64,000 nucleotides of DNA from Maricaulis maris. Its GTDB lineage: Bacteria > Pseudomonadota > Alphaproteobacteria > Caulobacterales > Maricaulaceae. The position numbers were made by a program, and so were the translations under genes. The notes below the pieces were generated by a model. It saw only the letters and a program-made list of their open reading frames with translations. It was not told the DNA's origin and searched no databases. The first letter of the stretch is position 1. Each line of letters begins with the position of its first letter. This document shows positions 44,952 to 54,216 of this stretch, piece by piece. The stretch lies in NCBI RefSeq assembly GCF_003634045.1, contig NZ_RBIM01000004.1, forward strand, positions 186,001 to 250,000. The letters are read 5' to 3'.

Positions 44952-45350
44952 ATGACGGTACGGGTGGACCTTATCGACGGCGGAGCCGTTGTCGAAATAC
45001 GGGCCAGTGGCCAGGCGACACGCCGTGAGGCGGGCTGGGCGACCGAACGGGCGCGCGAATTGTGTCAGCGTCGCGAGGTCACGGCAATTCTCGCGGACTG
45101 CAGCGACGCCGAGCAACAGAACTCGCCGCGGCTGTCAGCGGAAATCATCGAAAATTTCCTGTTTGCGCTGGACCGGCCAATTCCAACAGCCTACATCGTC
45201 CCGCATGTCTGGGACGAATCCTACCGCGGTGCCGTCCACGGCGAGATCATCGAACTCCCTGCGCATGCACGCTTTTTCACCGATCGTGACAGTGCAGTCG
45301 ACTGGCTGGCCTCGCGACCCAAAGCGCCGGCGGCGCTGAGCCAGTCCTGA
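44952..45350 (+). CDS. Hypothetical protein (SpoIIAA/STAS-like outline)
   Basis: From ATG 44952 the protein has 132 residues (an in-frame TTG at 44946 would add two). It is soluble and acidic, with no signal peptide: VDLIDGGAVVEIRASGQATR, VTAILADCSDAEQ, AYIVPHVWDES, DSAVDWLASRP. The alternation of short strands and helices recalls SpoIIAA-like proteins, but I do not recognise a family. The 264 bases upstream (44688-44951) are noticeably AT-rich for this window and likely hold its promoter; a CGAAAC/GTTTCG inverted repeat lies at 44829-44858. Confidence 0.6.
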   Translation: MTVRVDLIDGGAVVEIRASGQATRREAGWATERARELCQRREVTAILADCSDAEQQNSPRLSAEIIENFLFALDRPIPTAYIVPHVWDESYRGAVHGEIIELPAHARFFTDRDSAVDWLASRPKAPAALSQS

Positions 45351-45361
45351 CGACACCAAAG

Positions 45362-45395
45362 AACGGCCTCACAGGTTTCCTGCGAGGCCGTTTTT
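45362..45395. terminator. Rho-independent terminator between 44952-45350 gene and mmsA
   Basis: AACGGCCTC (45362-45370) and GAGGCCGTT (45384-45392) are perfect arms followed by TTT. On the plus strand this terminates the upstream gene; the AAAG run on the left may also serve mmsA on the other strand. Confidence 0.8.
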
Positions 45396-45420
45396 CATCT
45401 CGGTCGCCGAGGCAGTTCGG

Positions 45421-46920
45421 CTAGTTCATGGTCGGGATGACGAAGGCCTGGTCGCCAATGTCACCCGTCGGCCAGCGCTGCGTCACCGTCTTGATCTTGG
45501 TGAAGAAACGGATGCCGTCAGTGCCGTACTGGTTGGTGTCGGTAAAGGCCGAACGTTTCCAGCCACCAAAGGAATGGTACGCCACCGGCACCGGGATGGG
45601 AACATTGATGCCGACCATGCCGACCTGGACTTTCGAGGCAAATTCACGCGCCGCCAAACCGTTTCGGGTGAAGATGGCGACGCCGTTGCCATATTGGTGT
45701 TCGGACGGCAGGTGCGCGGCTTCGTCGAGACTGTCGGCACGCACGACCTGTAGCACCGGGCCGAAGATCTCTTCCTGGTATGACGACATTGACGGCTTCA
45801 CATTGTCGAACAGGCTGGGCCCGATAAAGAAGCCCTTTTCATGCCCCTGCAGCGCAAAACCGCGTCCATCGAGCAGAAGGTCGGCGCCTTCATCGACACC
45901 GGTTTGAATCCATTTTTCGATCGCGGCGCGATGGGCCGCCGAAACCACGGGGCCGTAGTGAGCGTCGCTATCAGTCGACACGCCGACACGAAGCTTGGCC
46001 GCCTCTTCCTTGATCCGGGCCACGAACTCATCGGCCGTATCCTTGCCGACCGGCACCGCAACCGGCAGCGCCATGCAGCGTTCACCGGCGGACCCAAAAG
46101 CTGCACCAAGAAAATCAGTCACGACCTGATCCATGTCGGCATCGGGCATGATAATGCCGTGGTTCTTGGCGCCACCCATCGCCTGGAAGCGCTTGCCTTC
46201 ACGGGCACATGTCTGGGCGATGTAGTGGGCGATATTGGACGATCCGACAAAGGACACCGCCTTGATATCGTCATTGTGGAGCAGCGCGTCGACCGCTGTC
46301 TTGTCGCCATGCACCACTTGCAGCACACCTTCCGGCAGACCCGCTTCGATCATCAACTCGGCAAGCCGGACCGGGACTGACGGATCCTTTTCGGACGGTT
46401 TGAGGATCATCGCATTACCGGTCGCCAGTGCCATGCCCATGAACCACATCGGAATCATCGCCGGAAAGTTGAACGGTGAAATGCCGGCGACAACGCCGAG
46501 CGGCTGGCGCATCGAATAGACGTCAATGCCGGTACCGGCGCTCTCGGTATACTCACCCTTGAGCAGATGCGGCGCGCCACAGGCGAATTCAACCACTTCC
46601 AGGCCGCGGATCAGATCGCCCTTGGCGTCGGCAATGACCTTGCCATGCTCAGACGACAGAAGCTCAGCAAGACTGTCCATCTCCGCTTCGACCAGGGCCT
46701 TGTAGGTCATCAACACCCGCGCCCGGCGCTGCGGGTTCGTTGCTGCCCACTTGATCTGGGCGGCCTTGGCGTCCTCAACGGCCTTTGCGACCTCGTCCAC
46801 CGTCGCAAACTGGACGCGAGCCTGCACCTCACCAGTGTTGGGATTGTAAACGTCACCGAACTGACCGGACACGCCGACCGCAGCCTTGCCGTTGATGAAA
46901 TGGTGGATTTCGCGTGTCAT
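45421..46920 (-). CDS. mmsA: Methylmalonate-semialdehyde dehydrogenase (CoA-acylating)
   Basis: MmsA converts methylmalonate semialdehyde, from valine and thymine breakdown, to propionyl-CoA. The 499-residue protein has the ALDH fold with MmsA-type features: N-terminus HHFINGKAAVGVSG, YNPNTGEVQARVQ, ISPFNFPAMIPMWFMG, the catalytic cysteine in GSAGERCMALPVA, and GMVGINVPIPVPVAYHSFGGWK, diagnostic of the CoA-acylating class. No other valine genes are adjacent. It faces a terminator at 45362-45395. Confidence 0.94.
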   Translation of the reverse strand: MTREIHHFINGKAAVGVSGQFGDVYNPNTGEVQARVQFATVDEVAKAVEDAKAAQIKWAATNPQRRARVLMTYKALVEAEMDSLAELLSSEHGKVIADAKGDLIRGLEVVEFACGAPHLLKGEYTESAGTGIDVYSMRQPLGVVAGISPFNFPAMIPMWFMGMALATGNAMILKPSEKDPSVPVRLAELMIEAGLPEGVLQVVHGDKTAVDALLHNDDIKAVSFVGSSNIAHYIAQTCAREGKRFQAMGGAKNHGIIMPDADMDQVVTDFLGAAFGSAGERCMALPVAVPVGKDTADEFVARIKEEAAKLRVGVSTDSDAHYGPVVSAAHRAAIEKWIQTGVDEGADLLLDGRGFALQGHEKGFFIGPSLFDNVKPSMSSYQEEIFGPVLQVVRADSLDEAAHLPSEHQYGNGVAIFTRNGLAAREFASKVQVGMVGINVPIPVPVAYHSFGGWKRSAFTDTNQYGTDGIRFFTKIKTVTQRWPTGDIGDQAFVIPTMN

Positions 46921-47158
46921 CGCTACGCTCCCGGAAAACTCGTGTGGACCCGGTCCTCACCGGAACCGGTTGCTGGCGCTGACTTAGTATGCCCACCCGC
47001 TGATGTCGAGCCGGGCGGCAGCGGGTCGCGCGGGCCCGGGCGCGCCGGAAGTGCTCCCGATGAAGCGATTGGGCGGACCCGTTCCAAGCACCTCGTCGTC
47101 ACAAACCGCAAACACGCGACGGAATTCCCGGCCGACACCGTGTAACCGAAACACCAAA

Positions 47159-47863
47159 ATGAAAGTGGATGCCATGTACCGAGCGTTTTCCGGGTTTGCC
47201 GCCCTCTTTTTCCTGGCCGGATGCGCAAGCGGGCCGGGCGGTGAGGATCAAAGGCCGCCTTCCGGTTTCAACGGCGCCGCCCGCTTGGTCGACCAAGGGC
47301 GCTACGGCGACGCCCTCCCGATCCTGCGCTGCATTGCCAAACAAGGCGAAGGGTTCGAAATTGCGCAATACTTGGCTGGCCATAGCGCGCTTGCCCTGTC
47401 CCATGACGACACCACGCCCGCCATTCTCCGCGACGAAATGCGCGTTGAGGGTTTTGACCGACTGCTGGCCGCCGGCAATGCCGGCTGGCCTGCCGCCCAA
47501 GCTGAACTCGCAGAAGCCTTCGCAGCCATCGGAACAACCGAAGCGCTGGTCGAGGCGGCGTACTGGGCCAGCATTTACCGCAGCAATCTGCGCGAGCGCA
47601 CCTATGGGCTGGATCGCCTCGACGCCACCGTAGAAGCCGACATTGTGGCGCAGCTGGACGCGGACGGGCTGGCGGCGGCGCGCGGGCGATCAGGCGAATT
47701 TGCGATCACGCCCCTGCCGCGCGAAACAATGACCCCGGAATGCGCTCCGCATGTGCGGTCAGGTCGCAACAACGCCTCCGACGGCGGGCAACGTCGAGGC
47801 CGACGCGGCGGTGGCAATCGTCCGCAAGGTGGCGGTCGGGCGGGCGGGCCTGGCGGCTTGTGA
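47159..47863 (+). CDS. Lipoprotein with Gly/Arg-rich C-terminal tail
   Basis: The start is ATG 47159 or, with a better-spaced AAGTGGA box, ATG 47174. A lipobox (FFLAGC) marks it as a lipoprotein. The middle (RLVDQGRYGDALPILRCIAKQGE, IAQYLAGHSALALSHDD, AAQAELAEAFAAIGT) looks like tetratricopeptide/Sel1-type helical repeats. The last 35 residues are a low-complexity tail rich in Gly, Arg and Asn (GQRRGRRGGGNRPQGGGRAG). Family unknown. The upstream gap from mmsA (46921-47158) should contain both divergent promoters; no clear boxes were seen. Confidence 0.72.
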   Translation: MKVDAMYRAFSGFAALFFLAGCASGPGGEDQRPPSGFNGAARLVDQGRYGDALPILRCIAKQGEGFEIAQYLAGHSALALSHDDTTPAILRDEMRVEGFDRLLAAGNAGWPAAQAELAEAFAAIGTTEALVEAAYWASIYRSNLRERTYGLDRLDATVEADIVAQLDADGLAAARGRSGEFAITPLPRETMTPECAPHVRSGRNNASDGGQRRGRRGGGNRPQGGGRAGGPGGL

Positions 47864-47885
47864 GGGCAGGTGAAGGCGCGTGAGA

Positions 47886-48218
47886 TCAGGACGCTTGGGC
47901 GAGCGCGTCATCATCCTTCCCGATCAGATCGGGACGATTATGACAGCAATCTTCAACCAGGAAATTGACCAATTCCCGCGTACCATCCGGGTTCAGCGAA
48001 TAGAGCATGTAGCGGGACCGGCGTTCGGCCTTGATCAAGCCGGCGCGCTCCAGCGCCTGCAGATGACCGGTCATGGTCGACGGTGGAATGTCGAAACCCT
48101 GGGCCAGTTCACCAGCCGAGACTCGCTCGGGCGCTTGGTCGCACAGTTGACGAAACAGGGCGAGACGCACGGGGTGCGCAAGAGCGGCGAAGCCAGCGAG
48201 AGCATTGCGAGCGGTCAT
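47886..48218 (-). CDS. ArsR-family transcriptional regulator
   Basis: The 110-residue protein is a classic ArsR/SmtB winged helix: LAHPVRLALFRQLCDQAPERVSAGEL, IPPSTMTGHLQALERAGLI, RRSRYMLYSLNPDG. The end has EDCCHNRPDL, close to the EDCC-x-x-RP motif of arsenite-sensing ArsR proteins in many Proteobacteria, which suggests a thiol-based sensor. No arsenic gene is nearby; the adjacent upstream gene on the same strand is an unknown methyltransferase-like protein. The target is unclear. Confidence 0.9.
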   Translation of the reverse strand: MTARNALAGFAALAHPVRLALFRQLCDQAPERVSAGELAQGFDIPPSTMTGHLQALERAGLIKAERRSRYMLYSLNPDGTRELVNFLVEDCCHNRPDLIGKDDDALAQAS

Positions 48219-48310
48219 GCTTCCGGGTTACGGACGAAGCATGACCGCTCAATACAAGTTCGGTGAAAGTTTTGCGACAGTCCGTCCGGTCGGCAACCGA
48301 TCCGGCCCGA

Positions 48311-48961
48311 TCAGGCGAGCTTGTGGCGGGTCGGGAAGACGCGGTCCATGAGCCGGCTGACCAGCCCGTAGCGCACACCGCGCGGGCGCCGCGCCGGATC
48401 ACTTACCCGCGCCAATCCAGCCAAGGCCGTCGTGTCGCTGACATCCCCGACCTTGCGGAAAATCGCCGCCTCACCACCGATCTTGCTTTCAAGCACCCAA
48501 CTGGGGTCATGCTCGAGCGCGTCGGCCAAGCGGGCGCAGGCACCGTGATCAGCTCCAAGCAGGACCAGAATACCGCCATCGCGCAGCCGGCCGGACACAT
48601 GGCGCCAATTGGCGGCCATCGCCGGAAACCCGGTTTCCGCGCCGAACAGCGCGAGGTCGAACGGCTCGTCAGCCGCGCCGGGCCGGGCCGCAGGGCCACC
48701 ACTCAAGGCGTCGGTCGGGATTGCGCGACGGTCACAAGCTGCCTGCAGGGCCTCGATTGCCCCCATGGGCGCCACCACCTGGTGATGGGCGCCGCGTTTG
48801 AGGCAAACCGCACCGAGATCGCCGCCCCCGATCTGAATGGTCCGCTGCCCCGGCGCGACAACCGTGGCAAGATAGTCAGCGACGAGATCGTCCTGGATAC
48901 GGGCGCGCTTTGCAGGAAGGCGGCGGACTTCGCCGGCAGGCAGTGTCTCGGTCATCGTCAT
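48311..48961 (-). CDS. Hypothetical protein, class I methyltransferase-like outline
   Basis: From ATG 48961 the protein has 216 residues (MTMTETLPAGEVRRLPAKRA). The region TIQIGGGDLGAVCLKRG, FDLALFGAETGFPAMAANW and VSGRLRDGGILVLLGAD recalls a Rossmann-type methyltransferase, but the SAM-binding glycine motif is weak, so the activity is doubtful. No family is recognised. The longer frame to 49222 runs antisense to the acyltransferase gene and was not used. It precedes the ArsR gene by 92 bases. Confidence 0.6.
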   Translation of the reverse strand: MTMTETLPAGEVRRLPAKRARIQDDLVADYLATVVAPGQRTIQIGGGDLGAVCLKRGAHHQVVAPMGAIEALQAACDRRAIPTDALSGGPAARPGAADEPFDLALFGAETGFPAMAANWRHVSGRLRDGGILVLLGADHGACARLADALEHDPSWVLESKIGGEAAIFRKVGDVSDTTALAGLARVSDPARRPRGVRYGLVSRLMDRVFPTRHKLA

Positions 48962-49106
48962 GGCGTGTTCCAATCGTGAACAAGGCGTTAACGTCTGACC
49001 GGGCCGTCGCAAGCCGCGGGCCAACTCGTAAATCTTCCGGTAACCCTGTTGGCCGTCAGGATGGAAACCGATTGCTTCGCCACCGCTCCGGGAGTTTCCT
49101 GCGGCC

Positions 49107-49952
49107 ATGACAGAACCCGATTCTCCGCCAGCAGCAGCGGGGCCCCATATTGTCGATGAGTTGATCGAGGATCGTGCGCCGCGCCTCATCCACACGCCGC
49201 TCTGGCCACTGATCAAAACCATCGCCTACCCGATGCTGGGCTACCGACGTGCCGTAGCGATGGCGAACGCGATCGTCGACCTGTCGGGCCATGACTGTTT
49301 TGAATGGGCGTCAGACTATCTGCGCCTGCACACGCAGTGTGACGGCCTCGACCATGTTCCCGAATCCGGCCCCTGCGTGATCGTGGCCAATCATCCCGGC
49401 GGAATCGCCGACGGGATTGCACTGTGGGACAGCCTCAAGGCCCGCAGGCCGGACCTGCTCTACTTCGCGAATCGCGATGCCCTCAAGGTTTGCCCCGGCT
49501 TGGAGGAACGAATCATCCCGGTGGAATGGCGCGACCAGCACCGCAACCGCAATCAGAGCCGCGAAGTCCTGCGCCGCGCCATCGATGCCTTCAGGGCCGG
49601 CCAGTGCATTGTCCTGTTTCCGTCAGGTCGGATGTCGGAGTGGAGCTGGAAGCATTGGGGTTTGCGCGAAAAGCCCTGGCAGCCAACCGCGATCAGCCTG
49701 GCTCGAAAGTTCGACGCGCCGGTCATCCCCCTGGCCGTACGTCAGCGCATGCCCTTCCTCTATTACGCGCTCGCCCAGATCAATGAGGAGCTGAAGGACA
49801 TGACGATCTTCCACGGCCTGATGGGCAAGGCCGGCGCTCGCTACCATCTCGCCTACGGACGGCCAATGCTTGTCGGAAAGGACGACGGCAGCGACGCCCA
49901 CGTGACGGACATGTTCCGCGACATCTGCGAACGCATGGCCTGGGGGCGCTAG
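49107..49952 (+). CDS. Acyltransferase of the PlsC-like superfamily
   Basis: The 281-residue protein has the glycerolipid acyltransferase site VIVANHPGGIADGIALWDSL (NHPxGIADG variant of the HX4D motif), LLYFANRDALKV, CIVLFPSGRMSEWSWK (the later FPSGR substrate loop) and APVIPLAVR. Related proteins acylate lysophospholipids or ornithine-lipid and similar acceptors at the inner membrane. No N-terminal membrane helix stands out. It is preceded by GGGAG at 49090 and its stop shares CTAG with the convergent FG-GAP gene. Confidence 0.85.
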   Translation: MTEPDSPPAAAGPHIVDELIEDRAPRLIHTPLWPLIKTIAYPMLGYRRAVAMANAIVDLSGHDCFEWASDYLRLHTQCDGLDHVPESGPCVIVANHPGGIADGIALWDSLKARRPDLLYFANRDALKVCPGLEERIIPVEWRDQHRNRNQSREVLRRAIDAFRAGQCIVLFPSGRMSEWSWKHWGLREKPWQPTAISLARKFDAPVIPLAVRQRMPFLYYALAQINEELKDMTIFHGLMGKAGARYHLAYGRPMLVGKDDGSDAHVTDMFRDICERMAWGR

Positions 49953-51058
49953 TCCGGATCGATCCGGTTGATCAGCGTGTAATTCGAGCCTTCCGAGATG
50001 GCGTAGACGATATCGGGCCGGCCATCCCCATTCATGTCGCCGACCGAGAGATTGTAGGTGTCAGAGGGGTCGTCACCGACCTCAAGCGCCTCGAACCCGT
50101 CCGGTGTACCGAAATAGACCCGGTTGCGGACGCCGGCATTGGCGATAGCGATGTCGGTGCGGCCGTCCTGATTGAAATCGCTAAGGGCGAGGCCAAATAC
50201 GACATCTGTATCCGCCCCGAAACGTTCGATCTGGGTGAACCCGCCGGCTCCGTCATTCATAAAGATTACGCTTTGCGCTTCCATGCCGCCCGCGATGATA
50301 TCGGGATGCCCGTCGCCTGTGACATCGCCAATCTCGACTGCCCGAATTTCCATTGCCAACTCACCTCCTAGCAAGTCGGGTACGGCAAAGCCACCTTCGG
50401 CCAAACCGCGATAAAGGACCACGCCTTCGCCACCGCGATTGGAAAAGACAAGATCGGAGCGACCGTCTGCATCGAGGTCATCGATTGCGACCTGAATGGT
50501 CTGCCACGCGCCTGGCAGTTCAATATCAGGACCGAACGCTCCGTGGCCGTCATTGAGGAAGTAGCGATTGGTTTCACCGCGCTGGACCAGGACAAGATCC
50601 TGGTCGCCATCGCCATCAAGGTCAGCAGCCGCGATACTTCTCGCCTGGGCGACCGGGCCAAGATCTCGCCCACCGTCAAAATTGGCTCGACCGTCATTGA
50701 ACAGGAGCAGGACGGGCAACAGGTCGCGCGCGACAGCCGCATCAAGGTCGCCATCACCATCGAAGTCCGCAAGCGCCGCCTCATAGCCGGTCGCTCGATC
50801 AGAGCCGGCGTCGTGAGCTGAGCGGAACAAGCCCATCCCGTTGTTGAGGAACACTTCGTCCTGCTGGATCCAGTGTCGGCCATTGACCGCAAACCCATCC
50901 AGATCGCCGTCGCCATCGAGATCACCGAGATTGACCGATGCGGTCAGCGCGGTTTCCTTACCGAAGAAATTATAGGGGTGCAACCAGAAGGGAGCCTGCG
51001 CGTGCGTAACTGCCGTGAACCCGCAAACAAGACCTATAGCGATGGCGAAATATTTCAT
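49949..51058 (-). CDS. Secreted FG-GAP/VCBS repeat protein (beta-propeller)
   Basis: From ATG 51058 the protein has 369 residues with a signal peptide (MKYFAIAIGLVCGFTAVTHA). It contains seven DxDxDG-type calcium loops: GDLDGDGDLDG, ADFDGDGDLDA, ADLDGDGDQDL, DDLDADGRSDL, GDVTGDGHPDI, SDFNQDGRTDI and GDMNGDGRPDI. Seven repeats fit a single seven-bladed propeller resembling integrin-alpha heads. The role in bacteria is usually adhesion or extracellular binding. It is monocistronic, downstream of the sdhB terminator. Confidence 0.9.
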   Translation of the reverse strand: MKYFAIAIGLVCGFTAVTHAQAPFWLHPYNFFGKETALTASVNLGDLDGDGDLDGFAVNGRHWIQQDEVFLNNGMGLFRSAHDAGSDRATGYEAALADFDGDGDLDAAVARDLLPVLLLFNDGRANFDGGRDLGPVAQARSIAAADLDGDGDQDLVLVQRGETNRYFLNDGHGAFGPDIELPGAWQTIQVAIDDLDADGRSDLVFSNRGGEGVVLYRGLAEGGFAVPDLLGGELAMEIRAVEIGDVTGDGHPDIIAGGMEAQSVIFMNDGAGGFTQIERFGADTDVVFGLALSDFNQDGRTDIAIANAGVRNRVYFGTPDGFEALEVGDDPSDTYNLSVGDMNGDGRPDIVYAISEGSNYTLINRIDPD

Positions 51059-51141
51059 GGCTTGCCCCCCAATGGGCGCCAAGCTAGCGCCCGCAGCCAT
51101 GGTGCGCCAGTTACGCTTTTGTTGGATCGGCCCCCAACGAA

Positions 51142-51170
51142 AAGCCCCGCCTGTTCAGAAGACGGGGCTT
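51142..51170 (-). terminator. Rho-independent terminator after sdhB
   Basis: AAGCCCCG (51142-51149) and CGGGGCTT (51163-51170) form a perfect stem. Read on the minus strand it follows the sdhB stop by 26 bases and ends in TTTTCG, closing the sdh operon. Confidence 0.8.
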
Positions 51171-51196
51171 GATCGAATTCGGCAATCGCGGGCCAG

Positions 51197-51976
51197 TCAG
51201 CCTTCGCGTTCGACCATCATCTGCTTGATCTCGCCGATCGCTTCCGCCGGGTTCAGGCCCTTCGGGCAGACCTGGGCGCAATTCATGATGGTGTGGCAGC
51301 GATAGAGCTTGAACGGGTCATTGAGCTCGTCGAGACGCTCGCCCGTGGCTTCGTCGCGGCTGTCGGCGAGCCAGCGATAGGCCTGCAGCAGGGCCGCCGG
51401 ACCCATGTATTTGTCGCCATTCCACCAATAGGACGGGCAGGCCGTGGAGCAGGAAGCACACATGATGCACTCATAGAGACCATCCAGCTTTTCGCGCTGT
51501 TCCGGGCTCTGCTTCCACTCTTTTTCCGGCGCCGGCGTGTCGGTCTTGAGGTAGGGCTTCACCGCCGCGTGCTGGGCGTAGAATTGCGTCAGATCCGGGA
51601 CCAGGTCGCGGACGACCGGCTGATGCGGCAGCGGCGAGATGGTGATCTCGCCCTTGTACTCGTCGATGCCGGACGTACAGGCGATCGTGTTGCGGCCGCC
51701 GATATTCATCGAACAGGAACCACACACACCTTCGCGGCAGGAGCGGCGGAAGGCCAGCGAGGCGTCGACATTATTCTTGATCCACAACAGGGCATCGAGA
51801 ACCATTGGCCCGCAATCATCCATGTCGACCTTGTAGGTGTCCCAGCTCGGATTTTGGTCGGTTTCCGGATTATAGCGATAGACCTTGAAGGTGCGCGTAT
51901 TCTTCGCCCCGTCCGGTGTCGGATGGGTCTTGCCCTTTTTCGGAGCGGAACCTTTGGGGAGTGTCAGCTGAACCAT
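51197..51976 (-). CDS. sdhB: Succinate dehydrogenase iron-sulfur subunit
   Basis: SdhB passes electrons from FAD to quinone. The 259-residue protein has the plant-type [2Fe-2S] cluster ligands in [16 protein letters not shown] plus a later C in NTIACTSG, the [4Fe-4S] [13 protein letters not shown] and the [3Fe-4S]/quinone-side [17 protein letters not shown]. All are intact. It is the last gene of the sdh operon, 12 bases after the DUF3052 gene. Confidence 0.97.
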   Translation of the reverse strand: MVQLTLPKGSAPKKGKTHPTPDGAKNTRTFKVYRYNPETDQNPSWDTYKVDMDDCGPMVLDALLWIKNNVDASLAFRRSCREGVCGSCSMNIGGRNTIACTSGIDEYKGEITISPLPHQPVVRDLVPDLTQFYAQHAAVKPYLKTDTPAPEKEWKQSPEQREKLDGLYECIMCASCSTACPSYWWNGDKYMGPAALLQAYRWLADSRDEATGERLDELNDPFKLYRCHTIMNCAQVCPKGLNPAEAIGEIKQMMVEREG

Positions 51977-51988
51977 TTGGGTCCTCGT

Positions 51989-52414
51989 TCAGTTCACGAC
52001 GCGCTTGGCGCGCGGGATCATCAGTTTCAGGCCGGACCAGATGTCGTCAACGGCACACACTTTCACATCGACCAGGTCAATGGGCAGGGCGACGTTGCGG
52101 ATCACGTCCTCGGTCATGTCGGTTTCGACTTTCGACGCCTTCTTGGGCCAGGAGACCCAGATCATGCCGTCTTGCCGGATGGATGAGCGCAGGCGCGGCA
52201 GATCGGTCTCGAACGTGGCGCGCACCTTGGTGAAGTAATGCACATAGTCGAGCTCATCGCCCGCCGCGGCCGTCGCCTGCTCACGGTCAAACACCGCCGC
52301 CGCGCGCAGATCGTCATGCGCCTCGGGCAGATTCAGAAATGCCACCGCCTGCCCGTCCTTGAGGCCGAGCTTCTTTGGCAGGGGCGTGCCTGAATATCCG
52401 GCGGTTTGCGCCAT
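51989..52414 (-). CDS. DUF3052 family protein inside the sdh operon
   Basis: The 141-residue protein has the DUF3052 start GYSGTPLPKKLGLKDGQAVAFLN and the core YVHYFTKVRATFETDLPRLRSSI, GMIWVSWPKKASK, NVALPIDLVDVKVCAVDDIWSG. It is soluble, without a signal peptide. It begins 2 bases after the sdhA stop and ends 12 bases before sdhB, so it must be co-expressed with the complex. DUF3052 proteins have no established role in succinate dehydrogenase; a link to assembly or regulation is inference. Confidence 0.88.
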   Translation of the reverse strand: MAQTAGYSGTPLPKKLGLKDGQAVAFLNLPEAHDDLRAAAVFDREQATAAAGDELDYVHYFTKVRATFETDLPRLRSSIRQDGMIWVSWPKKASKVETDMTEDVIRNVALPIDLVDVKVCAVDDIWSGLKLMIPRAKRVVN

Positions 52415-52416
52415 GC

Positions 52417-54204
52417 CTAGTAAACCCGCGCCTTCGGCTTGATATACTCGATATCGTTGGACATCGTGTAGGTGTGGACCGGGCGGTAGTCGATCTTCAC
52501 ATTGCCGGCCTCGTCACACCAGGCCAGCGTGTGCTTCATCCACTTCTCGTCATCGCGATCGGAGAAATCCTCGCGGGCATGGGCGCCGCGGCTTTCCTCG
52601 CGATTGGCCGCACCGTTCACGGTCACCGCGGCCTGGGACAGGAGATTGTCCAGCTCGAGGGTTTCCATGAGATCAGTATTCCACACCATGGTGCGATCGG
52701 TGACGCCGATATCCGGCATTCCGGTGTAGACATTCTTGATCGCTTCGACGCCTTCGGCGAGGACATCGCCAGTACGGAAGACCGCGCAGTTGTTCTGCAT
52801 CGAGCGCTGCATTTCCAGCCGCAGCTTGGCGGTCGGCGTGCCGCCAGCGGCATTGCGGTATTTGTCGAGACGATCGAGCGAGAGCTGTCCGTCAGCGGCC
52901 TTGACTTCCGGCTGGCTCGCACCGGCCTTGACCGTTTCACCCAGGCGCAGACCCGCCGCGCGACCGAAGACCACCAGGTCAATCAGCGAGTTCGAGCCGA
53001 GGCGGTTGGCGCCATGCACTGACACGCAAGCTGCCTCACCGACAGCCATCAGGCCCGGCACGACCGTATCGGCATCGCCGCCGACCTTGGTCAGGACTTC
53101 GCCGTGATAATTGGTCGGGATGCCGCCCATATTGTAGTGGACCGTCGGCAGGACCGGGATCGGCTCCTTGGTCACATCGACACCGGCAAAGACGCGGGCG
53201 CTCTCGGAAATGCCCGGCAGACGCTCGCCCAGAATGTCCGGATCGAGATGATCGAGATGGAGGTGGATATGGTCGCCATTGGCGCCGACACCGCGGCCCT
53301 CGCGGATTTCCATCGTCATCGAGCGTGAGACGACATCGCGAGAAGCGAGGTCTTTCGCCGACGGGGCATAGCGCTCCATGAAGCGTTCGCCATTGGAATT
53401 GGTCAGATAACCGCCTTCACCGCGGGCACCCTCTGTGATCAGGCAGCCGGCGCCGTAAATGCCGGTCGGATGGAATTGCACGAATTCCATGTCCTGGAGC
53501 GGCAGGCCTGCCCGCAGCACCATGGCATTGCCGTCACCGGTACAGGTGTGGGCCGAAGTGGCGGAGAAATAGGCGCGGCCATAGCCGCCCGTTGCCAGGA
53601 CCACGGTCTGGGCACGGAAACGGTGCAGCGTACCGTCATCCAGCTTCCAGGCGGTGATGCCGCGGCAGACACCGTCATCATCCATGATCAGGTCGAGCGC
53701 GAAATACTCGATGAAGAATTCGGTCTCATTGCGCACGGACTGACCGTAAAGCGTGTGCAGGATGGCGTGGCCGGTCCGGTCGGCAGCGGCACATGTGCGC
53801 TGGACAGGACCTTCGCCGTAATTCTTGGTCATGCCGCCGAAGGCGCGCTGGTAGATCTTGCCATCCTCGGTGCGCGAGAAGGGCACGCCCCAATGTTCCA
53901 GCTCATAAACCGCAGCCGGCGCCTCGCGGCACAGGTATTCGATGGCGTCCTGATCGCCCAGCCAGTCCGACCCCTTGACGGTGTCATACATGTGCCAGCG
54001 CCAGTCATCCTCGCCCATATTGCCGAGCGAGGCGGAAATCCCGCCCTGGGCCGCAACCGTGTGCGAGCGGGTCGGGAAAACCTTGGTGATGCAGGCGGTC
54101 TTCAGACCGGCCTGGGAAGCGCCCAGAGCAGCGCGAAGGCCTGAGCCCCCGGCGCCGACGACGACCACGTCATAGGTGTGATCGATCCATTTGTATTCGG
54201 CCAT
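52417..54204 (-). CDS. sdhA: Succinate dehydrogenase flavoprotein subunit
   Basis: SdhA oxidises succinate using covalently bound FAD. The 595-residue protein has the FAD fold ([17 protein letters not shown]), the FAD-linking histidine in [21 protein letters not shown], the catalytic [17 protein letters not shown] and [13 protein letters not shown], and a normal C-terminal [18 protein letters not shown]. It lies 12 bases after sdhD. Confidence 0.98.
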   Translation of the reverse strand: MAEYKWIDHTYDVVVVGAGGSGLRAALGASQAGLKTACITKVFPTRSHTVAAQGGISASLGNMGEDDWRWHMYDTVKGSDWLGDQDAIEYLCREAPAAVYELEHWGVPFSRTEDGKIYQRAFGGMTKNYGEGPVQRTCAAADRTGHAILHTLYGQSVRNETEFFIEYFALDLIMDDDGVCRGITAWKLDDGTLHRFRAQTVVLATGGYGRAYFSATSAHTCTGDGNAMVLRAGLPLQDMEFVQFHPTGIYGAGCLITEGARGEGGYLTNSNGERFMERYAPSAKDLASRDVVSRSMTMEIREGRGVGANGDHIHLHLDHLDPDILGERLPGISESARVFAGVDVTKEPIPVLPTVHYNMGGIPTNYHGEVLTKVGGDADTVVPGLMAVGEAACVSVHGANRLGSNSLIDLVVFGRAAGLRLGETVKAGASQPEVKAADGQLSLDRLDKYRNAAGGTPTAKLRLEMQRSMQNNCAVFRTGDVLAEGVEAIKNVYTGMPDIGVTDRTMVWNTDLMETLELDNLLSQAAVTVNGAANREESRGAHAREDFSDRDDEKWMKHTLAWCDEAGNVKIDYRPVHTYTMSNDIEYIKPKARVY

Positions 54205-54216
54205 GTCGTGCGTCCG

